This document shows, piece by piece, positions 1-6,832 of a DNA stretch of 43,608 nucleotides; the stretch's first letter is position 1, and each line of letters begins with the position of its first letter. The notes below the pieces were generated by a model that searched no databases, was not told the origin of the DNA, and saw nothing but the letters and a program-made list of their open reading frames with translations. The position numbers and the translations under genes were made by a program. The stretch is taken from the IMG/VR virus record IMGVR_UViG_3300020057_000060, positions 1 to 43,608 of that record. The stretch is one strand, 5' to 3'. Origin of the DNA: a virus.

Positions 1-2
1 GC

Positions 3-143
3 ACAGGTCCGCATGGGGATGTGTGCGGCTGCTCGCGTTTCCCCGAGTGTCTTCGCACGTGGTCTATGGAAGAAATGGGCGACTCCTTTGACCACGAGAC
101 ATCCGAGGCGAATTATGGCGCCGAGGCTCGCTATGGCGAATAG
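3..143 (+). CDS. C-terminal part of a truncated small Cys-containing protein
   Basis: An open frame enters from the left edge and stops at TAG 141-143. Its product has a Cys-rich stretch (VCGCSRFPEC) followed by an acidic, Tyr-containing tail that ends EARYGE. The stop overlaps the ATG of the next gene at 133 by 11 bases, the compact spacing used throughout this region. If the window ends are joined, this frame is exactly in phase with the gene truncated at the right edge (43449), giving one protein of about 100 residues. No function is recognised. The call rests on frame continuity, composition and neighbour overlap, so it is moderate only. Confidence 0.45.
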   Translation, partial: TGPHGDVCGCSRFPECLRTWSMEEMGDSFDHETSEANYGAEARYGE

Positions 144-657
144 CCCCACCGTCGACGCGGTTCTGGCCCGGCTCGCCGCGATTGACCATGGCTGCACGCG
201 CGCGCTTGGTCGTGTGTGCGGCGGCCCCGGCGAGACGCATCCGAGTAGCTGGTGCCGCGCCTGCTGTGCGCGGGCGCTCATGGCACACGTCGCCACGCTC
301 CTCGATGACGCGGCGTACCACGCGGACTGCCGCCCCAACCGCCTCGCGGCCGAAGCGGCACAGGCGCGGGTGCTGGAGCTAGAGGCGCAGGTCGCCGCCC
401 TCACCGCCACGGAACGTGCGACCGCGGATGCGTTTATCGCCTACCGCGATCACCCACACTGCACCTCCGCCACCGGCTGGTGTCACGTCTGTGCGAGCAA
501 TGCCCTCGCCACCCTCGTGGCGCTGCACGCGAAGTGGTGCGTGACGCGGATACGGGCGCGAGCAAGCGAGCCACTGACAGCGGCGAGGACGTTGCTGATC
601 ACTGAAGCACGAGAGGCCGAGGCGGCATTGCTCGCCTGGACCGAGGAAACCCCATGA
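133..657 (+). CDS. Small protein with duplicated CxxC zinc-ribbon-like modules
   Basis: The product is 174 residues. Two similar modules are visible, one around WCRACCARAL and one around WCHVCASNAL, each preceded by a His/Pro stretch, which suggests an internal duplication of a metal-binding knuckle. Between them lies an Ala/Leu/Glu-rich helix that could form a coiled coil. I chose ATG 133 because GAGG at 123-126 sits six bases upstream and the start overlaps the previous stop; in-frame ATGs also exist at 13 and 115. The gene ends in an ATGA overlap with the next one and carries the C-terminal ETP shared with its neighbours. The function is unknown; such small zinc proteins are common in phage accessory regions. 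Confidence 0.6.
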   Translation: MANSPTVDAVLARLAAIDHGCTRALGRVCGGPGETHPSSWCRACCARALMAHVATLLDDAAYHADCRPNRLAAEAAQARVLELEAQVAALTATERATADAFIAYRDHPHCTSATGWCHVCASNALATLVALHAKWCVTRIRARASEPLTAARTLLITEAREAEAALLAWTEETP

Positions 658-998
658 CCACCGATCTGCAGAAGGTCGTCGCGTGGGCAGAAGAGAACCC
701 CCGGACGGCCGAGCGCATTGACCTGGCCGCACACCTCGCCACCGCCACGTGGTCAGAGCAGTGCTACCTCGCTGTCGAGGATCACACCGTAGACCTGCAC
801 CAGCACATCGCGCACCTCATCGCGGCCGGGGACGCCGTCATCGCTAGCCTGCGCGCCGCTGCCGCCCGATGCGGGACGTGCGCGCACAGCGAAACCGTGT
901 CGCCCTCTGTCTCGCATCTCTGGTGCCACGTCCATGATCAGGCGCGCGCCCCCAACGACGGCTGCCGGCTGGGCTACGCGCCGAAGGAGACCCCATGA
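654..998 (+). CDS. Small mosaic protein, repeated N-module plus CxxC module
   Basis: The 114-residue product has a helical N-module containing WSEQCYLAVEDHTVD and a C-terminal module with CGTCAH, a later WCH and DGC. That spacing resembles a small zinc-binding fold. The N-module recurs almost unchanged in the gene at 1426, and the underlying DNA is about 93% identical over 120 bp. The gene overlaps its neighbours by ATGA on both sides and ends in PKETP, because the codons for that tail contain the ribosome-binding site of the next gene. No enzymatic function is recognised. Confidence 0.65.
   Translation: MTTDLQKVVAWAEENPRTAERIDLAAHLATATWSEQCYLAVEDHTVDLHQHIAHLIAAGDAVIASLRAAAARCGTCAHSETVSPSVSHLWCHVHDQARAPNDGCRLGYAPKETP
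744..863 (+). repeat. 120-bp direct repeat, copy 1
   Basis: This block matches 1459-1578 with 8 differences in 120 positions by eye, and no gaps. It encodes the shared helical module of the genes at 654 and 1426. Most differences are single silent or conservative changes, suggesting a recent duplication or gene conversion. Confidence 0.9.
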
Positions 999-1429
999 CC
1001 CCCGAGCAGATCGAAATCCTCTACGAACTCCAGACCGCCGCGCAAGACTACGCTCGGCTCTCCGATTCGTTCCGCCACCGGGCTACCTACGACCTCGCGT
1101 GCTACGCGGGCGACCACCTCGACGACGCCAGCAGAGCGGGGCGGCACGCCAGCCGCTACCGACGTGCGGCTGAGGCCCTCGTCGCGCTCACCACGCCAGC
1201 GGCTCCCGCGCCCCTACGGACGACCGAGCCCCTCCCCGATGTGGAGGATTGGGCCGACGGAATTGTGGCGTGTGCATTCCTGCAAGGCGTGAGGCCGGCA
1301 CTCAGGAGACCCACGAGTGCCGACGACGCCGTGGCGCAGATCCTACGCGCTGAGCGGGGCGCGATCGACTGCCCGTTCTGTGGTGGGCTCCTCCCACAGC
1401 CGACGATCACGCCGAAGGAGACCCCATGA
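995..1429 (+). CDS. Small mosaic protein with C-terminal CPFC motif
   Basis: The product is 144 residues, with a helical N-terminal part, a TTPAAP linker and a C-terminal CPFCGG zinc-knuckle-like motif followed by PKETP. The linker DNA (CACCACGCCAGCGGCTCCC) recurs in the gene at 1758 and partly in the gene at 1426, so it may be a recombination joint between interchangeable N- and C-modules. It starts in an ATGA overlap with the preceding gene behind GAAGGAG. The function is unknown. Confidence 0.6.
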   Translation: MTPEQIEILYELQTAAQDYARLSDSFRHRATYDLACYAGDHLDDASRAGRHASRYRRAAEALVALTTPAAPAPLRTTEPLPDVEDWADGIVACAFLQGVRPALRRPTSADDAVAQILRAERGAIDCPFCGGLLPQPTITPKETP

Positions 1430-1761
1430 CCACAGACGAGAGGATTGCGATGTTGGCGGCCGCGTGGTCAGAGCAGTGTTACATCGCTGTCGAGGATCAC
1501 ACCGTAGACGCTCACCAGCACATCGCGCACCTCATCGCGGCCGGGGACGCCGTCATCACTAGCCTGCGCGCCGCCGCCGACCATTCGTCGCCAGCGGCTC
1601 CCACGGGCACCTGCGGGACGTGCGCGCACTTCTTGCCGTGGGACCGCGCGACGCTGACCGGCACGGGTGATTGTCACCATCCGGCCTACAAAGGCCGCCG
1701 CAACGGCATGCCGGACGACGACGGCTGCATCAAGGGCTACACACCGAAGGCGACCCCATGA
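1426..1761 (+). CDS. Small mosaic protein, paralogue of the gene at 654
   Basis: The 111-residue product shares its first half (WSEQCYIAVEDHTVD module) with the gene at 654. It then has a SSPAAP linker and a zinc-like module CGTCAHF, a later DCHHP and DGCIKGY. The C-module resembles the protein truncated at the right end of the window (CKDCTHW, then VCRNP, then YGCALW). It starts by ATGA overlap behind GAAGGAG and ends PKATP. This is probably an early accessory protein; no function is recognised. Confidence 0.65.
   Translation: MTTDERIAMLAAAWSEQCYIAVEDHTVDAHQHIAHLIAAGDAVITSLRAAADHSSPAAPTGTCGTCAHFLPWDRATLTGTGDCHHPAYKGRRNGMPDDDGCIKGYTPKATP
1459..1578 (+). repeat. 120-bp direct repeat, copy 2
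   Basis: Second copy of the block at 744-863, in the same position within its gene. See that entry for the comparison. Confidence 0.9.
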
Positions 1762-2081
1762 CCCCAGAGCAAGCCATCGCCGCAATCAAGGGCAACTGGC
1801 CCGATGAGTACTACTTGACGCTCCGCGAGGCGCTGACCGTAGCCATCGCCGCGCTCACCACGCCAGCGGCTCCCCCTGGGGATGAACCTCCGGTGACGGC
1901 CTATCGCTACGCCATGCCGGACGACGAGGGGCTGCCACTACTGCTGTGTGCGTGCGGGCAAGGCTACGCGGCGTGGGAGCAGACTATCGGGGTGGAGGCC
2001 GAGTACGCCAGACCGATGCCGTGCTGCGGCCGGCGACTCTACTGGCGGCAACGCATCGACGTGCTGGAAGCCCCAGCTTGA
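1758..2081 (+). CDS. Small protein with CAC and CCG cysteine pairs
   Basis: The 107-residue product has a short helical N-module, the TTPAAP linker shared with the gene at 995, and a C-terminal half with LLCACGQGY and MPCCGRRLYW, which could form a four-Cys zinc site. ATG 1758 is chosen because it overlaps the previous stop and follows the cassette junction CCGAAGGCGACCCC; a longer in-frame extension upstream would run over the previous gene. Its TGA stop lies inside the -35-like TTGACA of the promoter candidate that follows. The function is unknown. Confidence 0.6.
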   Translation: MTPEQAIAAIKGNWPDEYYLTLREALTVAIAALTTPAAPPGDEPPVTAYRYAMPDDEGLPLLLCACGQGYAAWEQTIGVEAEYARPMPCCGRRLYWRQRIDVLEAPA

Positions 2082-2106
2082 CAGATACGGCATTGTCGTA
2101 TTACTG
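2078..2106 (+). promoter_or_regulatory. Candidate sigma70-type promoter
   Basis: A perfect TTGACA at 2078-2083 is followed, 17 bases on, by the poor -10 candidate TTACTG at 2101-2106; TATTAC at 2099-2104 is an alternative with a short spacer. It lies at the start of a non-coding leader before the gene at 2171. The strong -35, and a palindrome filling the spacer, support a regulated promoter. No transcription data exist. Confidence 0.4.
2085..2101. promoter_or_regulatory. Candidate operator, 17-bp near-perfect palindrome
   Basis: ATACGGCA-T-TGTCGTAT has seven of eight positions symmetrical about the central T. It lies between the -35 and -10 candidates, where a bound repressor would block RNA polymerase. 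The binding protein is not known; the helix-turn-helix protein encoded at 2694 is one possible candidate, as is a host repressor. Confidence 0.4.
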
Positions 2107-2111
2107 TGCCT

Positions 2112-2140
2112 CTGTCGACGGTCGCTTGTGACTGTCGACG
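2112..2140 (+). repeat. Paired CTGTCGACG direct repeat in the leader
   Basis: CTGTCGACG occurs at 2112-2120 and 2132-2140, with starts exactly 20 bases apart (about two helical turns). Each copy contains the palindrome GTCGAC. The pair lies between the promoter candidate and the gene at 2171, so it could be a second regulator site or simply a leader repeat. Confidence 0.4.
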
Positions 2141-2170
2141 CCGGCCCGCGAGGGCAGAGAGCAGGATGAC

Positions 2171-2389
2171 ATGAGCAGCATGAGAACGAATCTAACAGCA
2201 GGCACCCGCGTCACCCTCGCACTCGACGGGGAGACGTTCGAGGCGGTTGTTGAGTCGACGGCCGTTCGCTACTCTCGCCATCTTGGCGCAGATGTTACCT
2301 TCGTCACGTTCCATGAAGCGGGCGATGTCACGGCCGGCCTCACCTTCACCCTCGACGAATTCACAGACGCGATCCACGCGGCCGACTAG
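2171..2389 (+). CDS. Small hypothetical protein, beta-rich
   Basis: The product is 72 residues, with alternating hydrophobic strands (TRVTLALDGETFEAVV, then VTFVTFHEAGDV) and a final helix. It may be a small single-domain beta barrel, but no family is recognised. It is the first gene after the promoter/operator candidate. AGGA at 2163-2166 is only four bases from ATG 2171, and a second in-frame ATG lies at 2180, so the start is not certain. A hairpin follows the gene. Confidence 0.55.
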   Translation: MSSMRTNLTAGTRVTLALDGETFEAVVESTAVRYSRHLGADVTFVTFHEAGDVTAGLTFTLDEFTDAIHAAD

Positions 2390-2402
2390 ACGAGTCTCCG
2401 CT

Positions 2403-2427
2403 CTGCCTAGGGCGCTGTCCTGGGCAG
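2403..2427 (+). terminator. Intergenic hairpin, possible terminator
   Basis: CTGCCTAGG (2403-2411) pairs with CCTGGGCAG (2419-2427) in a 9-bp stem with one G-U pair and a 7-base loop. It lies 14 bases after the stop at 2389. No T-run follows, so it may instead be an mRNA-stability or attenuation element. Confidence 0.35.
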
Positions 2428-2459
2428 CGACGGACACTCGGCTTTCAGGAGCACAGACC

Positions 2460-2690
2460 ATGACAAGACAGGCTATGGACGCCGCTCTCCCCCGCACCGT
2501 CGTCACCTACGCGCTGGCGTATGGCCGCACGTCGATCACGCTCTGCGCCTTGCACGCGACTTCCGAACAGCGCCTCGGGCACGTCCAGCATGGGGCTCGC
2601 AAGGGCTACTGCGACGCCTGTGAGCAGGAGTACCTCGCCCTGATCGATGCCGACGCCGGCGACTTCCTGCCGACCACGGAGGCGCAGTAG
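2460..2690 (+). CDS. Small protein with CALHA and CDAC motifs
   Basis: The product is 76 residues. Two possible metal-ligand clusters, CALHAT and YCDACEQEY, are separated by about 24 residues and suggest a compact zinc-binding fold. ATG 2460 is preceded by AGGAG (2447-2451) at eight bases, much better than upstream in-frame starts. The leader CACTCG...AGGAGCA resembles those before the start at 3680 and the ATG at 3851. The next gene begins three bases after the stop, so the two are probably co-translated. The function is unknown. Confidence 0.6.
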   Translation: MTRQAMDAALPRTVVTYALAYGRTSITLCALHATSEQRLGHVQHGARKGYCDACEQEYLALIDADAGDFLPTTEAQ

Positions 2691-2693
2691 ACC

Positions 2694-2891
2694 ATGACGG
2701 CCCAGACCCCGTGGCCGCCGCCGCGCATCCGCGCCCTCCGCGCCGAGCTGGCCGAGTCCACCGCGATCTTTGCCAGCCGCTTCCACCGGTCCAGCCGCAC
2801 CATCGAGGACTGGGAGCAGGGCCGGCGCCGGCCTGACGCTATGGTCATGATGAGCTTGACGCGTCTCGCCGCCCGACGACGTCCCGTATGA
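2694..2891 (+). CDS. Short XRE-like helix-turn-helix protein
   Basis: The product is 65 residues. Residues about 12-58 fit a Cro/C1-type helix-turn-helix: RALRAELAES, then IFASRFHRSSRTIEDWEQGRRRPD, then MMSLTRLAARR. The pattern of an S/T-rich turn, W-E-x-G-x-R-x-P and a following Leu helix is characteristic of XRE-family DNA-binding domains. It lacks any further domain, so it is a minimal regulator, possibly of the small-gene array. It ends in an ATGA overlap with the next gene. Its operator is unknown; the palindrome at 2085 is one candidate. Confidence 0.65.
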   Translation: MTAQTPWPPPRIRALRAELAESTAIFASRFHRSSRTIEDWEQGRRRPDAMVMMSLTRLAARRRPV

Positions 2892-3097
2892 CCGACGACC
2901 AACTCAACGCCGAACTGCTCGCCCGACGCGTGAGGCTCACGAAAGAGGCCAGCACACAAGCCGTCGAACTCCGCGCTCGGCAGCTCTCAGGGCAGCAGGC
3001 AGTCGGCCCCTGGGCTCCGGCAGCGCGGCTCGCCAAGCCACGGCGGACCAAGGTGAGGGCAGGGACGCTGGTGCAATGGCGCCGCGTGCGAGCTTAA
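2888..3097 (+). CDS. Small basic hypothetical protein
   Basis: The product is 69 residues and strongly basic, especially near the end (RLAKPRRTKVRAG and QWRRVRA). An acidic first helix (DDQLNAELLARRVRL) precedes the basic region. It overlaps the helix-turn-helix gene by ATGA, so the two are likely co-expressed. It could be a nucleic-acid-binding or partner protein, but that is speculative. The 165 bases after it hold no gene that I can support. Confidence 0.5.
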   Translation: MTDDQLNAELLARRVRLTKEASTQAVELRARQLSGQQAVGPWAPAARLAKPRRTKVRAGTLVQWRRVRA

Positions 3098-3262
3098 CCA
3101 GTCAAGCAATCCGGCTCGATACCACGATTCGCCTGCGTGGACTGCTCGAATCACACGCTCAAAAGAGTGGGCAAAAAGGGAAGTGGCCAGAAACGGCACG
3201 CCTTCCTCACTGGCGCCGCGCCTGGATGATGCCCGTCGAGCACCCGGAGTAGACTGCCCGAC

Positions 3263-3502
3263 ATGGCCATCCTCGCCCCCGACGGCACGCCCGCACGCCC
3301 CGCGAAAAAGCTCCTGACCCCGTCATGGATGATCACGGAGGCCGTGAGGCGCATACGGCAAGAGCTGCAGATCGCCCGCGCGTGCCGACTCGCAGAGCTG
3401 CGCCGGAGCTGCGGCGCGGACGAGCGCGACGACATCGTGTCCATCCGCATCCCGCGTGCCCACCCGTTCGACACAACGGCTGAACGCAAGTCGCTACTCT
3501 GA
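3263..3502 (+). CDS. Small basic hypothetical protein
   Basis: The product is 79 residues, with a Pro-rich start, a basic amphipathic helix (TEAVRRIRQELQIARACRLAELRR) and an Arg-containing C-terminus. The best ribosome-binding site, GGAG at 3246-3249, is 13 bases from the ATG, longer than ideal. Composition fits coding in this frame, but no family is recognised. The following 177-bp gap holds a perfect 6-bp hairpin (GGCTCG/CGAGCC, 3577-3594), a repeated GTGCCAGCC, and the start leader of the next gene. Confidence 0.45.
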   Translation: MAILAPDGTPARPAKKLLTPSWMITEAVRRIRQELQIARACRLAELRRSCGADERDDIVSIRIPRAHPFDTTAERKSLL

Positions 3503-3679
3503 ACGAAATGCTTCCCGTGCCCACCCGTGACGCTTTCCCCCCGCCACCGAAGCGGGGCATACTGGCCCTCTCCGGTGGCTCGCTCGCACGAGCCGTCGGA
3601 TGTTTGCCCGTCCGTGGTCGTGCCAGCCAAGCGCCGGTGCCAGCCACGGCCGGGCCTTTTCACTCGCTAGGAGCAGGCG

Positions 3680-4285
3680 ATGTCCGCTGACTACACCGCC
3701 GTCGCCATCGCCCGGCTCGCCCTCGAGGGCGCGTTGACGTGCGGGGTGACGACACGCTACGCGCCAAGCGGCACGCAATGCCGCAGACCGTCGGCCATCC
3801 CGTGGCAGAGGCGCCCACGGCTAGGGACTTCCACTCGTCAGGAGCAGACCATGAACGCACGAGACACGATTCGGTATCGCACGGCGGAACTAGTGCGGCG
3901 CTTTATCGTTCAGCTCTCGGCCCTCGACCATTACCAGGCCCGACGCCTGGCGGAAGAGCTCGCCATGAGCATCGACTTGTTGCACGCCGAAGAAAAGGCT
4001 AAGGAAAATGCCCCCTCCCCACCGTCTGGACACCCGTCACAGACGCCTGGCGTGCCCGGCACCTGGGTCTGGACGCCGGAGGCCGAGGACAAGGGGACGC
4101 CCGAGCAGCCGCGGTACATGGGCAGCGAGGCCGTCCGGTTGGCCGCCACGAACGCGGCGCAGATGGTCATGGCCCCCGACTTCCGCCGGCTGTTCCCACG
4201 CTCCGCGCTGGCGGTCGTGCTCGACCACCACGACCTCCCGACCCCCAGCGCGGTCATCATCCTCCCCGACCCGACGGCCCGATGA
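3680..4285 (+). CDS. Hypothetical protein just upstream of the large terminase
   Basis: From ATG 3680 the product is 201 residues. A second in-frame ATG at 3851 (144 residues) has an equally good ribosome-binding site; both are preceded by AGGAGCAG at the same distance. The first roughly 27 codons look coding, the next 30 less so, so an originally separate leader gene may have become fused. The clearer part has a helical region (TAELVRRFIVQLSALDHYQARRLAEEL), a Pro-rich linker and a C-terminal domain with LAVVLDHHDLP. It overlaps terL by ATGA, the usual place for a small terminase, but I see no DNA-binding motif and do not call it one. Confidence 0.55.
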   Translation: MSADYTAVAIARLALEGALTCGVTTRYAPSGTQCRRPSAIPWQRRPRLGTSTRQEQTMNARDTIRYRTAELVRRFIVQLSALDHYQARRLAEELAMSIDLLHAEEKAKENAPSPPSGHPSQTPGVPGTWVWTPEAEDKGTPEQPRYMGSEAVRLAATNAAQMVMAPDFRRLFPRSALAVVLDHHDLPTPSAVIILPDPTAR

Positions 4286-5736
4286 CCATCGAAGCCGTCC
4301 AGCGTCTCCATGCCGCCACAGCGCGGCTCGTGGCGCTCGAGGGCTGCGAGCTGTACACCTACTTCCCGGAGTCGGGCCCCGTCCGCCGCGAGCTGTACCC
4401 GCGGCACATGGACCACTTCAAGGCGGGCGCGCAACACCGGCAGCGGCTGTTCATGGCCGCGAACCGGGTTGGGAAGACCCGCTCAGGCGCCTACGAGGTT
4501 GCCGCGCACGCCACTGGCGAGTACCCGGACTGGTGGACGGGCCGCGTCTTCCCGCACCGAATCGACGTCTGGGCCGCCGGCAAGGACACCGGCACCACCA
4601 AAAACATCTTGCAGAAGGCGCTCGTCGGCGCGGTAGGCGAGGATGGCACCCTCTCCGGGGGCGGGATGATCCCGCTCGACCGGGTGATCCACGCCACCCG
4701 CAAGCCGCACAACCCCGGCGCGCTCGACACGGTGTGGGTGAGGCACAACGACGGCGGCACGAGCATCATCCAGTTCAAGTCCTACGAGCAGGGAAGTAAA
4801 AGCTTCGAAGGCACGGAGCAGCACATCGTGTGGTTCGACGAAGAACCTCCGCTCGACTGCTACGCCGAGGCGGTTGTCCGCACCATGACCACGTCGGGCC
4901 TGATGATCACGACCTTCACGCCGCTCCAGGGCATGAGCGACGTCGTCTCGATGTTCGTGTCACCGTCGCCCGAGGCTGCGCAGTATCTCCATCTGACCAC
5001 CGCCGGGTGGGACCACGTCCCGCACCTCGGCGAGGCCGAAAAGGCTGAACTCCTCGCCACGACGCCACCGTTCCAGCGTGACGCGCGCAGCCAGGGCATC
5101 CCCCAACTGGGCTCCGGCGCCGTGTGGGCCTTCCCCGAATCAGAGCTGCGCGTCCCCAACTTCGAGATCCCGCCCCACTGGAACAAGTGCTTCGGCCTGG
5201 ACGTGGGCGGCGGCGCGAAGGCGACAGCCGCGGTCTGGCTCGCGATCGAACCGTCCGCCGGGGGCCGCGTCATCGTGACCGACAGCTACAAGCGTGAGAG
5301 CCCCGAGCCCGCCGTGCATCTCTCCGCGATCCGCGCTCGCGGCGAGGGCATCCCCGGGTCTGGCGATGCGGCGGCGCTCATCGTGACGGCCGGCGACGCC
5401 GAACAGCTGATCCGCGTCTACCAGCGTGGCGGCCTCGACCTCGAGCTGGCCGACAAAAGCGTCGAAGCGGGCATCGCGTCGGTCTGGCAGCTCTTTTCCG
5501 ATGGCCGCCTCAAGGTCTTCGCGAGCTGCACCGAGTGGTGGGACGAGTGGCGCATGTATCAGCGCGACGCGAAGGGCCGCATCGTGAAAAAGAACGACCA
5601 CTGCATGGACGCCACCCGCTACGCGATATACTCCGGCATCAAGCGCGCGCGGCCGGTGACGACCAAGGCCCAGCAGCGGCGCGTCGCGTTCAACCGCGGG
5701 CGCCAGGCCGGCGGCGGATCGTGGATGGGCAGCTAG
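4282..5736 (+). CDS. terL: Terminase large subunit (DNA packaging ATPase/nuclease)
   Basis: The 484-residue protein is the packaging motor that docks on the portal, pumps DNA into the procapsid and cuts the concatemer. The ATPase domain shows a Walker A-type motif MAANRVGKTRSG (residues 58-69), Walker B IVWFDEE (182-188) and a coupling motif ITTFTP (209-214). The C-terminal RNase H-like nuclease is marked by GLDVGG (around 305-310, first catalytic Asp) and the late HCMDATRY (around 440-447). Length and order match the P22 gp2/Terminase_6-type family. It starts by ATGA overlap with the preceding gene. Confidence 0.95.
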   Translation: MTIEAVQRLHAATARLVALEGCELYTYFPESGPVRRELYPRHMDHFKAGAQHRQRLFMAANRVGKTRSGAYEVAAHATGEYPDWWTGRVFPHRIDVWAAGKDTGTTKNILQKALVGAVGEDGTLSGGGMIPLDRVIHATRKPHNPGALDTVWVRHNDGGTSIIQFKSYEQGSKSFEGTEQHIVWFDEEPPLDCYAEAVVRTMTTSGLMITTFTPLQGMSDVVSMFVSPSPEAAQYLHLTTAGWDHVPHLGEAEKAELLATTPPFQRDARSQGIPQLGSGAVWAFPESELRVPNFEIPPHWNKCFGLDVGGGAKATAAVWLAIEPSAGGRVIVTDSYKRESPEPAVHLSAIRARGEGIPGSGDAAALIVTAGDAEQLIRVYQRGGLDLELADKSVEAGIASVWQLFSDGRLKVFASCTEWWDEWRMYQRDAKGRIVKKNDHCMDATRYAIYSGIKRARPVTTKAQQRRVAFNRGRQAGGGSWMGS

Positions 5737-5745
5737 GAGCAGAAG

Positions 5746-5994
5746 ATGACCGCACGAGTCGTCGCCACCCTGAAGAGGCTCGCCCACGCGTGGCACCACC
5801 CCTCGCATACCACCGCGGTGGCCCACGAGGACGATGCGGTCGTCCTGATCTGGTGCCAGACCTGCCGGGAGGTATTCTTCGATCGCATCCACCCGCCACG
5901 CACCGCCGCCGGCGTCATGGAGAAGGCCGCCCGCTCGGGCGCGCTGGCCCAGGCGGGACGCGCGCAGTCCCGCAGGCGGAGGCGCCGTCGATGA
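5746..5994 (+). CDS. Small CxxC protein with poly-Arg tail
   Basis: The product is 82 residues. A middle segment, VVLIWCQTCREVFFDR, has a CxxC motif in a strand-like context, and the C-terminus ends with seven consecutive Arg, suggesting nucleic-acid contact. The start has AGGAGCAG upstream, the leader motif used at 3680. It ends by ATGA overlap with the next gene. No family is recognised. Confidence 0.6.
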   Translation: MTARVVATLKRLAHAWHHPSHTTAVAHEDDAVVLIWCQTCREVFFDRIHPPRTAAGVMEKAARSGALAQAGRAQSRRRRRRR

Positions 5995-6251
5995 CGTTCA
6001 CCTGGCGTGGCATCCCGTCTGACCTGTGGTCGGCGCTCGTCGCGCGGGCGGCGGCCGAGCGCATCGGGATCGCGGCGATCGTCTCGCGCGCAGTGCGCCG
6101 TGACCTCACCCCGGAGTGCGGCATCTGGGTCGTGATGGACCAGCACACGCTCGTCAGTGCCCACCTGACCGCCGAGGCCGCGAGCGTGGCGGCCGTGCGC
6201 GTCGACGCGGCGACGGTGGAGCGCGTCCCGCTCGACAACTGGCTGACGTGA
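5991..6251 (+). CDS. Small ribbon-helix-helix-like protein
   Basis: The 86-residue product has an N-terminal segment reading as strand plus two helices (FTWRGIPSDLWSALVARAAA, then RIGIAAIVSRAVRRDL). This fits the ribbon-helix-helix pattern of small phage DNA-binding proteins. The C-terminal half (GIWVVMDQHTLVSAHL) looks like a short strand-helix extension. It overlaps both neighbours (ATGA upstream, TGATG downstream). A regulatory role is plausible but unproven. Confidence 0.5.
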   Translation: MTFTWRGIPSDLWSALVARAAAERIGIAAIVSRAVRRDLTPECGIWVVMDQHTLVSAHLTAEAASVAAVRVDAATVERVPLDNWLT

Positions 6252-6832
6252 TGGGCGCCGCACCAACCACCGCCCCCGCGATGCAGATCATCCAGATCTT
6301 CGACGACGTCTTGCCTAACCCGCACGCCGTACGCGCCGCGGCGCTGGCGATGCCCCGGCGTTCGGTCACGTTCGGCGACGACACCTTCCACGGCATCGCG
6401 GAGCAGGCGACCATCGACCTCCTCGCGGCGCTCGATGCGCTGGTGCCCAGCTTCACGCCCACGCTCTCGTTCACCAGGCAGAGCCCCCGCGGCCAAGTCG
6501 AACCGAACTTCATCCACTCCGACGCGATGATGGGCGACCTGACGGCCATCTACTACATGACCCCGGTGGACGTCGCGGGCGACGGCACCACGTTCTGGCG
6601 CCACCGGCACTCTGGCGCGATCGATGGCGATTGGAATATCACGGTCATGCGGAACCGCCGGCTGTGGAAGCCGTGGGTCCGCGTCTCGGCCAAGTTCAAC
6701 CGGCTGGTGCTGTTCAAGTCGGACCTGTTCCATTCGCGGAGCCTCGAGGAGAACCACGGGGAGGGCGATGGCGCGCGCCTCACGCACGTCGTGTTCGGCA
6801 CGCTCGAGCCGCCGGTGATGTGGGGCTGGTGA
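6251..6832 (+). CDS. DUF6445-like 2OG-Fe(II) oxygenase
   Basis: The 193-residue protein shows the iron-binding triad of the 2-oxoglutarate/Fe(II) dioxygenase double-stranded beta helix: His89 and Asp91 in FIHSDAM, and His161 in LFHSR. Arg176 (GARLTH) is in place to bind 2-oxoglutarate. The arrangement, and the start DDVLPNPHAVR, resemble the DUF6445 family found in bacteria and phages. Members of the superfamily hydroxylate proteins, nucleic acids or small molecules; the substrate here is unknown. It lies between terminase and portal genes and overlaps both neighbours by one base. Confidence 0.8.
   Translation: MGAAPTTAPAMQIIQIFDDVLPNPHAVRAAALAMPRRSVTFGDDTFHGIAEQATIDLLAALDALVPSFTPTLSFTRQSPRGQVEPNFIHSDAMMGDLTAIYYMTPVDVAGDGTTFWRHRHSGAIDGDWNITVMRNRRLWKPWVRVSAKFNRLVLFKSDLFHSRSLEENHGEGDGARLTHVVFGTLEPPVMWGW

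Noticed and set aside
3098-3262. Possible tRNA-like remnant or att site in the 165-bp gap
   Set aside because: GGCTCGATACCACGATTCGCC loosely recalls a T-arm, but no cloverleaf can be drawn and there is no integrase gene.
3680-4285. Small terminase assignment for the gene upstream of terL
   Set aside because: Position fits, but no helix-turn-helix or known small-terminase feature is visible.
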